DNA from: Pristionchus mayeri
Taxonomy: Eukaryota; Nematoda; Chromadorea; Rhabditida; Neodiplogasteridae
Assembly (NCBI GenBank): GCA_036245805.1
Contig: BTRK01000004.1
Coordinates: 4,216,001-4,280,000, forward strand
Length of the DNA: 64,000 nucleotides
Reading direction: 5' to 3'
Shown: positions 55,156 through 64,000 of the stretch, one piece after another
Position numbering within the stretch: position 1 is the stretch's first letter
Layout: each line of letters begins with the position of its first letter
The notes under the pieces: generated by a model
The model's input: only the letters and a program-made list of their open reading frames with translations
The model's database searches: none
What the model was told of the DNA's origin: nothing
Translations under genes and position numbers: made by a program

Positions 55156-58100
55156 ATGCCGTCGGAGAAAGAGCGAGTAGCAGAACTTCGATCTTTGGTC
55201 TCTCCATATCTCACTTCTTACTATGACACTCACTTCAACCTCCTACGGTGGATTCAAGTGAGTCATCGAATACTTTCATTCATTCATTCATTCCGTTAGG
55301 GTTAAAGTGCAATAAAAACATGAGGGTGTGCAAGAAACGGATGTCCGTACTTACATGGGTTTGGTCTCTGGACACATTCTCCGATCTTCACGAAAATTTG
55401 AGGGTATACTATTGGGGTGTCCGGAAAGTTCGTATAATTTTTTGTTTTTCTTTTTTATTCAATGTTTTACAATTCTCAGTGACCAATGTATGCCCCCTTC
55501 TTTCTCACTACCTCCCTCCAGCGATTGGGCATGGTCTCGATTCCTCTCTTCCAGAATGCCGGTTTCTTCGAGACCGCCCAGTTCACTAAAGCCCTCACAA
55601 CTTCATCTCGATTCTTGAACTTCTTTCCTTTGCAGAAGTCAGAGAGAGCGGAAGCAGTGGTAGTCGCATGGGGAGAGATCCGGGGAATACGGTGGATGGG
55701 GAATCCTCTCGATCTTCAGCTCGTCCATTTTCTTCTGGGTCATCTTCGTTCGATGTGGGCGAGCATTGTCCATCAGAAGAAGAATTTTTCCCTGGTTCAG
55801 GAGTCTGGGAGGGACTCTGATCGCGACATCTTCCAGTTGTTCAGAGAAGAGGTTGGCATTGATGCTGGTGCCAGGGGCGAGGATCTCCCAGTAGATGGGA
55901 CCGAGCACTGAGAAGAAGAAGCAGAGGAGTTCCTTCTTTCCGTGCTCTTCCTTCTTCGGGACGGGCGTGGGCTTCTCATCTGCATCCACCCATTGCAGTC
56001 TCCTCACAAGGTTATCGCACGTGATCCACTTCTCATCTGTAGCGATGATGGAATTGACCCATCGAAGAGTGGATCTACGCTGGAGTAATTCCCGACAGAC
56101 TTGAACACGATTTTTCAGCTGTTCGGGGGAGAGGTCATGGGGAATCACTTGTGGGAGTTTCGGCTTCTTCCCAGATCGATGGAGGATATCGGACACCGTT
56201 GATCTGGGAGCACCAGTATCCTTCTTCAACTCACGCACACTGGCCATGGGCTTGCGCTTCAGTGTGCGGAGAACGAGAGGCTGATCGAGGGAGGGAGGGC
56301 GTCCAGAGCGGGGTTGATCATCGAGACCAAACTCCCCTTTCTTGAAGCGGGAGAACCACTTATAGCAGAAGGGTATGGAGAGGGCGTCAGCTCCTTCCGA
56401 CTGGGCCAAGGCAGAGTGGGCCTCCTTCACGGATCGGCCAAGACGGTAGTAATGAAGTAAAACTGCTCGGAGGTAGAGATGGGAGTCCATCACAAGAATC
56501 AATGTAGCAACTAGGAGACTGATTAAATCCTCTCACTACTCAACGTCAGAATGATGCAATACATTGTTGACAAACAGATTGCGCAATCACTGCATTTGAT
56601 CGCGAACTGACTTTTTTCCAAAGCATTATACAAACTTTCCGGACACCCCAATAATTCGAGCACGCTGATTCCAAATCCGTTGTCAAAATCTGCCAAATAG
56701 GTCATCGAAAAAATCGATAATTCCTTCTTAGTGTAAAATGACCGCCATCTATTCGACTTTCAAGTGCATTGGTAATCGAATGGTAGTGTTTTGAAATATA
56801 TTCAAGAAAAAAATTTAAAAACTGGTTTTTCATACTTTGACATTGATCACGGGCACATGAACGACAAGCAAAAATCATATGCTTTAACGGAGTCGAACTC
56901 CCGGTGTCCGGGCGATGCTCATACATCCACCCACTCGGCCACCACATATACGTGAAGATGCGCAAAAGAATCTCCTAATGTCTCACCGGAAAGTATCGAT
57001 TTTTTCAACGACCTATTTTGCAGAATTTGACAACAGATTTGGAATCAGCGTACTCGAATTAGTATACCCACAAATTTTCGTGAAGATCGGAGAATGTGTC
57101 CAGAGACCAAACCCATGTTAGAAAGGAATAATCATGTATAAAATACCAATTTTGAGTAACGCAAATCGTCAGTAAAACCATAAATCAGTTGATTAAGGCG
57201 TATCCAGGAGCTTCCATTGACCAGGTAGCAAATAGACTGCGTCAGCATCTCCTATTCCGGTAAGAATTTTAATATTCAGAACAAAATATATTGAATCAGC
57301 ACTAATATTTTTGCACTATTATCGCGTGTGGCATTGGTCGACTATGAAAAGCTCACAAAATTATAATTTGTTTCTGTGCTCTCATGAGCAATCGAAAGAG
57401 CGATAAGAATAAGCGCGATCCCTGGGTTTGACTAAAGAATTCATCTATTCCGTAAAGAAGAGCGGCTAAAATATCAAATATTATGGAAAAGTTCATTTCA
57501 GAGCAAGCGATTGGAAGCTGGATTCGATGGTGGAGAAGGAGCGAGGCTACCATCCCCTCCACTCTTTCTGGCCTTTGCACGAAGTAGGAATGAGTGGAGT
57601 CATTCCAAACACGATAGTCGTCGTGGAACAGGTGCACTTTTGGCAGGATTTATCACGCCACTCACGAGAGAATCCAGTTAGATTCGCCATTCTTGGGAGT
57701 GGAGGGACAATCGTGAAATGAGTACTACCCGGATTTGGGGTACCTCAGGGATATCTGACACTCCACCAAAGTTTCATCGTGTAGATTTCATTTTGGACTT
57801 CATGACACCGTGTCGGATCAATAAATTGCCGAGTTTACGCTTTTCCAGTTTTTTTTGCTCATTGTTAAAAATATGTTTTGCAGAGTGGCTACGTGGACCA
57901 TTTGGGAATTCACGAGAATTTCTCGCACACTGAGATTTTCAAGGCGAAGTTGCACGACGTCGAGGCGATGCTTGCAGCAGTGATGAAAGTGGAAAAGGAG
58001 ACGGGTGAGGAGTAGTGATGCCAAAACGGCGCGCGCTCTCCTCGTTTCACACGCTCTCTCGCTCTCTCTGACCGGCAAGATAGCGTGTGAAACGAGGAAA

Positions 58101-60910
58101 GCGCGCGCCGTTTTGGCATCACTAGTGAGGAGTCCTTGATAAAAAATGAATTGCCTTCAATGACGAACGAAAAGTCATTCGGCCAGAAAGACCTCAGATG
58201 AGTAATGGTCTCGTTCTCTACATACCATACACTCTCTCGCTCACTGTGATCGACGAGAGAGCGTGTGGTTTGGAGAGTGTCGGGCGATTCCTGCCTCAAA
58301 TGAAGAGAAGTTCAGGCGAGCAGGCTTCTGTGATGATGGTCGTCGATTGCGAGGGCTTTGCGTACACGAAGAAGCTGGTTGATTTCATGATGGGCCCGAT
58401 GATGAGTCGAGGCGAATTCCTACTGCAGCACTACGCAGAACTCGTGAGGTGAGTGCACTCTTCTCAGTCGGATTTCACTTTGATTTCTCAGCCACATCAT
58501 ATTCGTCAATTTTCCCTCGTGGGCGACTGTGGCATGGAAAATGATCACTCCGCTCCTACCGGAAAGAACCAGAGAGAAGATGAGTTGGAAATGAATCTAC
58601 CCAGCCTATTTTCTAGACTTCTTTTCATTTCCTTGAGTCTTGATTAGACCATTGATAACCAAGCTCATATTTGATCTGTCACCTAATCAATATTTTCACT
58701 TCCGGATCCTCTCATCGAACTGGCGCGACGAGATCACTTCCCTGATGGATCCATCGATCGGGCCCTCTTTCTGGAACGACGAAAAGCACAAAGAGTTCAA
58801 GACAACGATGGCGCGTCCTCCGAAAGTGCCCCGGTTAGAGATTAAGGTGTGCATGTGCATTCTGCAACAGTAGCATCCACAGTTAACTGCTTTTAGAGTC
58901 CATCGGAGAAGTTGGATAAGCTGCACGTGAAAGCGGGCAAAGAGCACTGGATCGAGTACTACCTAGAGAAGGGAGATGCAGTCGACTTCCACATAATGGG
59001 TGAGCATTGCAGAACTACGTAGGATCAAGAAAGCCATACCCTGATGTGCAAACTTCAGGTAATTCGAGCTTCGGATTCTCGATTGTCCGTGTGGATGGAG
59101 AGGAGGAGAACGATGTCTTTGCGTGAGTTCACTTCATTGTAATCATTCTAAATTATTCATTATTCAATTAATTATTCATTAATTAATTATAATTATTCAA
59201 AATCATTCTTCAGAATGCGCCCCGTTTTCCCGCTCTTCGCTTCACTGCACGGACCATTAAAAGTGACTTTTTTTTTTAATTTTGTAATAACAATACATAT
59301 AACACGGATCTCCTGTAAAAATTCAGGAACCGATGCGACAAAAAAAAATTTTGGATCACGGATTTCGCTGTAAACGTGAGAACTGACCAAAGTGAGGGCG
59401 GGGAGAACGCCTGTCTACTTCATTCCTCGAAATTTGCATGTTGAACGGAGTTATGACCTACCGCGTTGGAAGGCCGTATATCGGTCAATTTTTGACCTAC
59501 AGCGAGCAGATTTTTTTCATTCGACTCGTAATAGAGAAATCTACAAATAAGTTCTCTTACGCTCCGTGCGGAAATGACGTCTTCACATAGTTTCATGCGA
59601 AAAACCGTTTTTATCAACTCAATATGCTAATTTTCTACCTTTTCTGATGAAAACTTCACGATTTTTATTCTTGATTCGGATTCCCCATCCCCGAAATGGG
59701 GTACGTGCATAGTTCGTTTGTCGTGGGAGGAGGAGTATCATATCGGCACTCAGTAGGGAGAATTTGAACAGTGCAATTTTTGAATGAAACATGTTTTGGT
59801 ACGTATCTCCCCTCCAACTTATGCAAATGAAAGAACTTAGACCACTTTTGGATACCTCTCCAGTAGGTCTCCAACAATGACTCAGGGGTACGAAACCCTA
59901 AAGTTAGCCGTTTTCGAGATACGGAGTAAAAACTAGTTGTATTACACTTTTTTCAGAATTTTGAGGCGAAATGGTCCCAAAGTCTACTATAACCTTGTAT
60001 CTACTCGATTTTTATTTTTGATTCGGATTCACGATCCCCAAATTGGGGTACGTTCATAGTTCATTTGTCGTGGGAGGAGGAGTATCATATCGCTACTCAG
60101 TAGAGGAGTCTAGGACTTGTATAAATTTTACTCCGTATCTCGAAAACGGCTAACTTTAGGGTTTCGTACCCCGAGTCATTGTTGGAGACCTACTGGAGAG
60201 GTATCCAAAAGTGGTCTAAGTTCTTTCATTTGCATAAGTTGGAGGGGAGATACGTACCAAAACATGTTTCATTCAAAAATTGCACTGTTCAAATTCTCCC
60301 TACTGAGTGCCGATATGATACTCCTCCTCCCACGACAAACGAACTATGCACGTACCCCATTTCGGGGATGGGGAATCCGAATCAAGAATAAAAATCGTGA
60401 AGTTTTCATCAGAAAAGGTAGAAAATTAGCATATTGAGTTGATAAAAACGGTTTTTCGCATGAAACTATGTGAAGACGTCATTTCCGCACGGAGCGTAAG
60501 AGAACTTATTTGTAGATTTCTCTATTACGAGTCGAATGAAAAAAATCTGCTCGCTGTAGGTCAAAAATTGACCGATATACGGCCTTGCAACGCGGTAGGT
60601 CATAACTCCGTTCAACATGCAAATTTCGAGGAATGAAGTAGACAGGCGTTCTCCCCGCCCTCACTTTGGTCAGTTCTCACGTTTACAGCGAAATCCGTGA
60701 TCCAAAATTTTTTTGTCGCAAAGGGGTCCCATTTTCCTGCATTTTTACAGGAGATCCGTGATAAATTCATTACAGGTGCCGATAGAAGACCGGGTGGTCG
60801 TTCCGGAGTCGGGTCTCTACAAGATGTGGTTCTCCAATTTGCGTGCCTGGTTCTCCTCCGTGGCAATCCACCATAGCATCAAAGTTCACAAGAATCAGAT
60901 AACTGTCTAG
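55156..60910 (+). CDS. SEC14-like CRAL-TRIO + GOLD domain lipid-binding protein
   Basis: Cytosolic lipid-binding/transfer protein like the C. elegans CRAL-TRIO-GOLD (ctg) genes. Exon 1 (55156-55257) is MPSEKERVAELRSLVSPYLT then DTHFNLLRWIQ, the CRAL-TRIO N-terminal helix region. Exon 2 (57198-57259) has GASIDQVANRLRQHLLF. The lipid-binding domain follows: GYHPLHSFWPLHEVGMSGVI, SGYVDHLGIHENFSHTE, SVMMVVDCEGFAYTKKLVDF and HIIFVNFPSWATVAWKMI with TPLLPERTRE. After ILSSNWRDEITSLMDPSIGP the GOLD part shows EYYLEKGDAVDFHIMG, SFGFSIVRVDGEEE and a last exon (60774-60910) VPESGLYKMWFSNL. The joint near 58600-58700 is unresolved. Introns hold a foldback with mariner C, two MITEs and a 1.46-kb inverted repeat, which expands the gene to 5.8 kb. 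Confidence 0.87.
55410..56653 (-). mobile_element. mariner copy C
   Basis: The element 55412-56651 (1240 bp) has ends TTGGGGTGTCCGG and complement and TA on both sides. It is nearly identical to copy B but inverted, and lies in intron 1 of the SEC14-GOLD gene within a foldback arm. Confidence 0.95.
55477..56502 (-). pseudogene. mariner transposase, frameshifted
   Basis: The frame from 56502 matches copy B to PYSPDLSPCDYHCFRSL, so all three catalytic Asp are present. A 2-nt deletion in the following AG repeat (AGAGAGAGC in A and B, AGAGAGC here, near 55646) then shifts the frame and a stop follows at 55639. The C-terminal about 50 residues are lost. A Tyr to Cys change occurs in WITYDN. Confidence 0.9.
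56872..56951 (-). other. tRNA-like sequence with A and B boxes (Ser/Leu type, degenerate)
   Basis: On the minus strand TGGCCGAGTGG matches the class II tRNA A box exactly (about 56931-56941), and AGTTCGACTCC matches a B box (56889-56899). A CCCGG-ACA-CCGGG hairpin sits where the long variable arm would be. The outer ends ATATGTG and AGCATAT can pair at most positions. The T stem is poor, so this is a tRNA relic or the head of a SINE, not a good tRNA gene. It lies in the loop of the intron 1 foldback. Confidence 0.4.
58005..58132. mobile_element. hairpin MITE 8 (hAT-type), TSD duplicates a splice donor
   Basis: The element 58013-58124 (112 bp) is flanked by exact GTGAGGAG repeats (58005-58012 and 58125-58132). 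Ends are TAGTGATGCCAAAACGG and complement, the same type as MITE 3. The left duplication is the 5' splice site of exon 4 of the SEC14-GOLD gene (GAGACGG then GTGAGG), so an identical second donor follows the element. Confidence 0.92.
58192..58300. mobile_element. hairpin MITE 9 (hAT-type, 7/8 TSD match)
   Basis: The element 58200-58292 (93 bp) has flanks CCTCAGAT and CCTCAAAT. Ends are GAGTAATGGTCTCG and complement of CAGGAATCGCCCGAC; the arms are like MITE 1 (ATACCATACACTCTCTCG). It is in the same intron as MITE 8, 70 bp further on. Confidence 0.8.
59299..60764. mobile_element. 1.46-kb long inverted repeat element in last intron
   Basis: The span 59303-60760 has arms of about 630 bp (to about 59933 and from about 60125) that are almost identical in inverse orientation, with ends CACGGATCTCCTGTAAAAAT. 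ATAA stands at both outer sides (59299-59302 and 60761-60764), a possible 4-bp target duplication. The loop of about 190 bp holds a third, diverged partial copy of the arm. Open frames in the arms mirror each other (59420-59617 and 60439-60636) and are symmetry products. It lies wholly within the last intron of the SEC14-GOLD gene. Confidence 0.88.
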
Positions 60911-61177
60911 AAGATATTCTGATTATACTTGATATTTGATTCGTGTGTAAAAACGGAGGCATTGTGTAGAATAAAATTCAGACACAATATGTTTTCTTTT
61001 GTATTTTTTTGTTCGCCGTCTAGTTTCTTTTATTTTTCCAAAAAAAATCGTCGATAATGAAGCATCAAACGAAACTAGCTCTTCATGTAAAGAATATTAT
61101 CGAGCACAACAACTGTAGAAGACAAGATTAATCAAAAAGTGTGTACATTTTTGCATGATCAAGTAGGAATGCGTGGC

Positions 61178-61850
61178 TCAGACAACGGGTGCGGACTGGG
61201 TCTCCTCAGCAGGGGCTTCTCCAAGTGCTGCCTCTGCAGCTGCCAGTTCCTCGCGAAGCTGCGCAGCGTACTGCAATTTTACTACTCAGATTTTTTATCT
61301 TTGGTGTTGCCTTTGCTTAATTAGAATTCTTCCGTTAAGAACGGAGAGGCCGGAGTAAATTTGATATTTTTTGACAGCTTGAACAAGATGCTTCCGTGAT
61401 AGTCACACTATAGCTAGATACAATATTATACCGCGTGGAGGTCCTGCTGATCTCTGATCTTCTTGCATTCCTGCTTGCACTGGTCGTAGGCCGTGACAAC
61501 CTTGAACATCTTGGGGCGATAGATCTTCGGAGCGGGAACCTCGCCGATCACTGAAGGCTCCTCCAACACAACTGCTTCTCCCTGGAAATTCGACAATGCG
61601 GAAAATTATCCATTTTTCTATAATGTTCCATGAATTTTTACTCGTGATGGCGCCTAGTATAGGGGTCAAGAGTTAAGCGTAATCGTTGACTGTGCTTGCA
61701 AGAGAATGATGGGGATCGACTGACCATTACGGGGACTTCAACAGTCTGCACGATGGCCTTCTCTCTCTTTCCCTTTGCTTTGGCAGCGTCGATGGAAGAG
61801 ACGACGAGAAGACCGAGAAGGGAGAAGAGGAGGAGAGATTGGGAATTCAT
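61178..61850 (-). CDS. small secreted protein with Lys/Glu-rich and coiled segments
   Basis: A three-exon gene of about 125 residues on the minus strand. Exon 1 (61850-61725) encodes a signal peptide MNSQSLLLFSLLGLLVVSSI with cleavage near IDA, then the basic AKAKGKREKAIVQTVEVPVM. Exon 2 encodes VVLEEPSVIGEVPAPKIYRP, KMFKVVTAYDQCKQECKKIR and DQQDLHA. Exon 3 is an Ala/Glu helix YAAQLREELAAAEAALGEAP ending ETQSAPVV at 61178. Two cysteines (CKQEC) may form one disulfide. The KGKREK run could be a processing site. No family is recognised; probably extracellular. Confidence 0.75.
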
Positions 61851-62471
61851 TCTGTAGTTTCAAGATTAGTTCGATCGACCAAAGATGAGAAGAGCAAATT
61901 TTTGAGACCAAAGGGAAAATGGGAATGCTATCATCAGTCCCTTGCTATTTGTAGTGAATTTCGATCGAATCAGGATTGATAAGGAGTCAATTCTGACGTA
62001 AACACCTACGTGATTGGAGGGTTGGAGACGAGTGCTGACGATGCATAGCAATAGGCTGACGGCGCCTAGCAATAGCCACAAAATACATTTAAAAAATAGC
62101 CTTTCGGATTTTACAATAAAAAGTTGTTGAATATATAGTTGGTGACCACGGTCAACATATTCACTATTTATCTATTTAATTCATAAAGTTGTTTGTTCTA
62201 AAAACACTGATACGGAGAGGAACAGAAAAAACACTGAGAGGGGAAAAGTTCCATTGTATAATACATGAAGAAAGTCATGTATTGGAAGCTTGTTATCAGA
62301 TATTGAACTCTAGGCATTACAAAAGCAGGAACATCAGAGATGACTGATTCACCTTCCACTATGCCGCATGCTTTCTGGTGTGTCGTCTCAAGCGTGAATA
62401 TTGGATGACACGAATAATGCCAACTAGCTCATATTAGCGGTTGGAGAAGCAGTACATCTTCTTTCACCAGC
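61851..62471. promoter_or_regulatory. divergent intergenic region
   Basis: Between the secreted protein gene and the last receptor, pointing away from each other. AT-rich, with no element termini recognised. Confidence 0.35.
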
Positions 62472-64000
62472 ATGCTATCGTTCTCTACAGTAGTCGAAGC
62501 GATCGAGCAAGTAAACACAGGTATTCGCTTTTTTTTGTTAATGAACACTGTCGGTTTCAGTTACCGGACTCATTCTGAACGCGCTCTTATTATATGCGAT
62601 AAGACGCTTCTCGGGTGCTAATTTAGGCTCTTACAAGTACCTGCTCACAATATTCTCCCTTGTGGACCTGTTTCTAATAGTGCTTCATGTGACGGTGCAG
62701 CCGGTTTGTCATTTCAAATTTCTTAATTACCTATCAAAATAGTGGCTTGCATATTTTCATTCCTACTTACAGAAGTCTTTAGAAGGTGCATAGTGAGTAT
62801 TGGTAGATTTGAATAACTTTCACTTATTTGGTTTTACAGCGCGTCTTGCGGGTTGGAAGGACGCATTCTGTCATTACTGATACCTTCCTCAATGATGTGG
62901 TACAAAAAGCAGAATATTTCTACTTTTCCAAAAATAATCGACCAAAATTTATTTGAGAAAGTGACGACGATGTACGTCGGCTTCCAATCGGTGCCATTCA
63001 CTCTCCTTTCCATCCACTTCCTCTATCGATACTGGTCCGTCCGACGACCCCATCTCATTCCCCTCTTCTCCAACAAATCCTTCGTGGTCTTCCTTGCATC
63101 GCTAACTGTCGGAGAGCTCTTTTCTTGGTTAGTTGGCCCACAATTTCACTGATTGCTTTATACTGTATACATAGGCACTTCCTCTGCTTGTATACCTCCT
63201 CTGGACACGACGCATCAAATGCAACTGCGGCAGTAGTCGCTAAATATGAGAGTATATACGGAAAACACATTGAGAATGCGTGGATAGTTATGGATAATTG
63301 GGTTGGTTCCCTCTTTTTTCTCTTTTTATTTTTCTTCTCTTTTTCTCTTTCTTTCTTTCTTTTCTCTTCTGCATCACAACCTAAACGTTTGTTCTTTGAT
63401 ATTTGGCTAATGAATGTGATCATTGACATTGAAAATGATAATCAAATATCATCGTAATACGGTAATAATCCAGTTGATTAATCCATTCTGCTTGATTAGA
63501 ACTTATCAGCATGAACTTTCAGCCCGATGGTACATTCGACGTCACACTGTTCACGATCACAGTCCTCATGGACGTCATCATGCTCACTAATTTGGTCGTC
63601 GCCTCTTCTTTCGCCATTCTCACTTTTATGCACATCCGACAATCGTACAAAACAGCAGCACGCGCGAGTGAATTGCAGCAGAAATTGCTCCTCGCTCTCT
63701 GTGCGCAGGTGAGAATTGAAGAGCAGAGTTTATGAGACCAGCTATGTAATGGATTTCAAACAATGCAACTTTGAAGGCAGCAATTCCGTGTCTCTTTGTG
63801 TACACGCCCTTCCTCTTCTGCATCAACGCCCCTTTCGTGGGCATTCCCGGCGCTTGGATTCCAGATATCAGCGCGCCTCTGATGTCATTCTTCCCTGCTT
63901 GGGATGCCGCCATTATCCTGCTTCTCTTCACTGATTACAGGTAGCGTCTTGGTCGCTCTTCTCGCAATCCTCTCTACTAACTTCCCATTTGCAATTCTTA
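62472..64000 (+). CDS. Str-family chemoreceptor, cut by window end
   Basis: Seven-transmembrane Str receptor. The start MLSFSTVVEAIEQVNT is followed by VTGLILNALLLYAIRRFSG (TM1) and GSYKYLLTIFSLVDLFLIVL (TM2, with the family GSYKYL). Then come VTTMYVGFQSVPFTLLSIHF with LYRYWSVRRPHLIPLF (TM3 and loop 2), HIENAWIVMDNW, DVTLFTITVLMDVIMLTNLV (TM5), SELQQKLLLALCAQ before TM6, and AAIPCLFVYTPFLFCINAPF (TM6) and MSFFPAWDAAIILLLFTDYR (TM7 with the Str TDYR end). A GTAGCG donor at about 63945 shows that at least one C-terminal exon lies beyond the window. One exon junction near 62840-62950 is ambiguous (two open frames), so a small defect there is possible. Confidence 0.85.

Larger units (their letters stand above)
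55353..57118. repeat. foldback element in intron 1, split by mariner C
   Basis: The left arm is 55353-55411 plus 56652-56718; the right arm is about 56985-57118. After removing mariner C and one TA, the arms (about 130 bp) are inverted copies: ACATGGGTTTGGTCTCTGG at the left and its complement at the right end, through CGCTGATTCCAAATC to AAAAAATCGATA. The loop of about 265 bp contains a tRNA-like segment. Mariner C has inserted at a TA within the left arm. Confidence 0.85.

Noticed and set aside
56872..56951. A functional tRNA-Ser/Leu gene
   Set aside because: The A box is perfect, but the T stem does not pair and the anticodon arm is irregular; kept only as tRNA-like sequence.
59420..60636. 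Matching 65- and 70-codon frames on opposite strands, as conserved small proteins
   Set aside because: They are mirror images inside the two arms of one inverted repeat, without splice or start context, and so not independent evidence of coding.
63055..63429. Lys/Glu-rich 124-codon frame on the minus strand
   Set aside because: It is the reverse of a CTTT-rich intron tract and receptor exons of the Str gene.

Overview
The window is nuclear DNA of a free-living-type nematode. The evidence is two cuticle collagen genes, at least six serpentine chemoreceptor genes or pseudogenes of nematode-only families (Str and Sra superfamilies), short introns ending in TTTCAG, and CAG acceptors a few bases before start codons (the pattern of spliced-leader trans-splicing). 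The many very short exons (about 60-140 nt) recall diplogastrids such as Pristionchus; that placement is inference, not proof.

Layout. 1-2.7 kb: weak minus-strand exons of unknown genes. 3.0-7.0 kb: two near-identical tandem collagen genes (+). 7.25-10.84 kb: a full-length peroxisomal acyl-CoA oxidase (-). 11.4-17.4 kb: two Str-superfamily receptors (+), separated by a 2.3-kb hAT-like element with an 8-bp target duplication. 18.1-21.4 kb: an intact bre-3/egghead-type glycolipid mannosyltransferase (+). 21.9-22.3 kb: a small secreted Gly/His-rich peptide (-). 23.8-24.6 kb: an SCP2 lipid carrier (+). 24.7-27.0 kb: a Frag1/DRAM-like membrane protein (-). 27.5-28.4 kb: a secreted eight-cysteine protein (+). 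28.4-30.7 kb: three 0.6-kb tandem repeats and a Mutator-like foldback. 30.9-38.2 kb: two tandem Str receptors (-), the upstream one frameshifted, with two degenerate mariner-like elements between them. 39.0-43.1 kb: three tandem Cys-rich four-span membrane genes (+). 43.6-54.3 kb: two Sra-superfamily receptors, both broken. 55.2-60.9 kb: a SEC14-GOLD (CRAL-TRIO) gene (+) whose introns are packed with inverted repeats. 61.2-61.9 kb: a small secreted protein (-). 62.5 kb to the end: another Str receptor (+), cut by the window edge.

The most striking structure is at 45.8-54.3 kb. A mariner inserted in a receptor exon, a CR1-like LINE later inserted in that mariner, and the rest of the receptor gene now lies inverted between this mariner and a second, oppositely oriented mariner. 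The exon halves rejoin exactly at the TA target when the segment is turned back. This points to an inversion by recombination between inverted mariner copies.

The second theme is a family of nine 82-112 bp hairpin MITEs with 8-bp target duplications. They share one loop-proximal core but carry different outer termini, and six of the nine sit inside introns. Along with four larger inverted repeats, one of them an inverted copy of a bre-3 exon, this makes the window very rich in potential double-stranded RNA.

The genes are individually transcribed eukaryotic genes, not an operon. Functional themes are environment sensing (receptors), peroxisomal beta-oxidation and lipid carriage (ACOX, SCP2, SEC14-GOLD, mannosyl-glycolipid synthesis) and cuticle. 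Exon limits were traced by eye and may be off by one or two bases.
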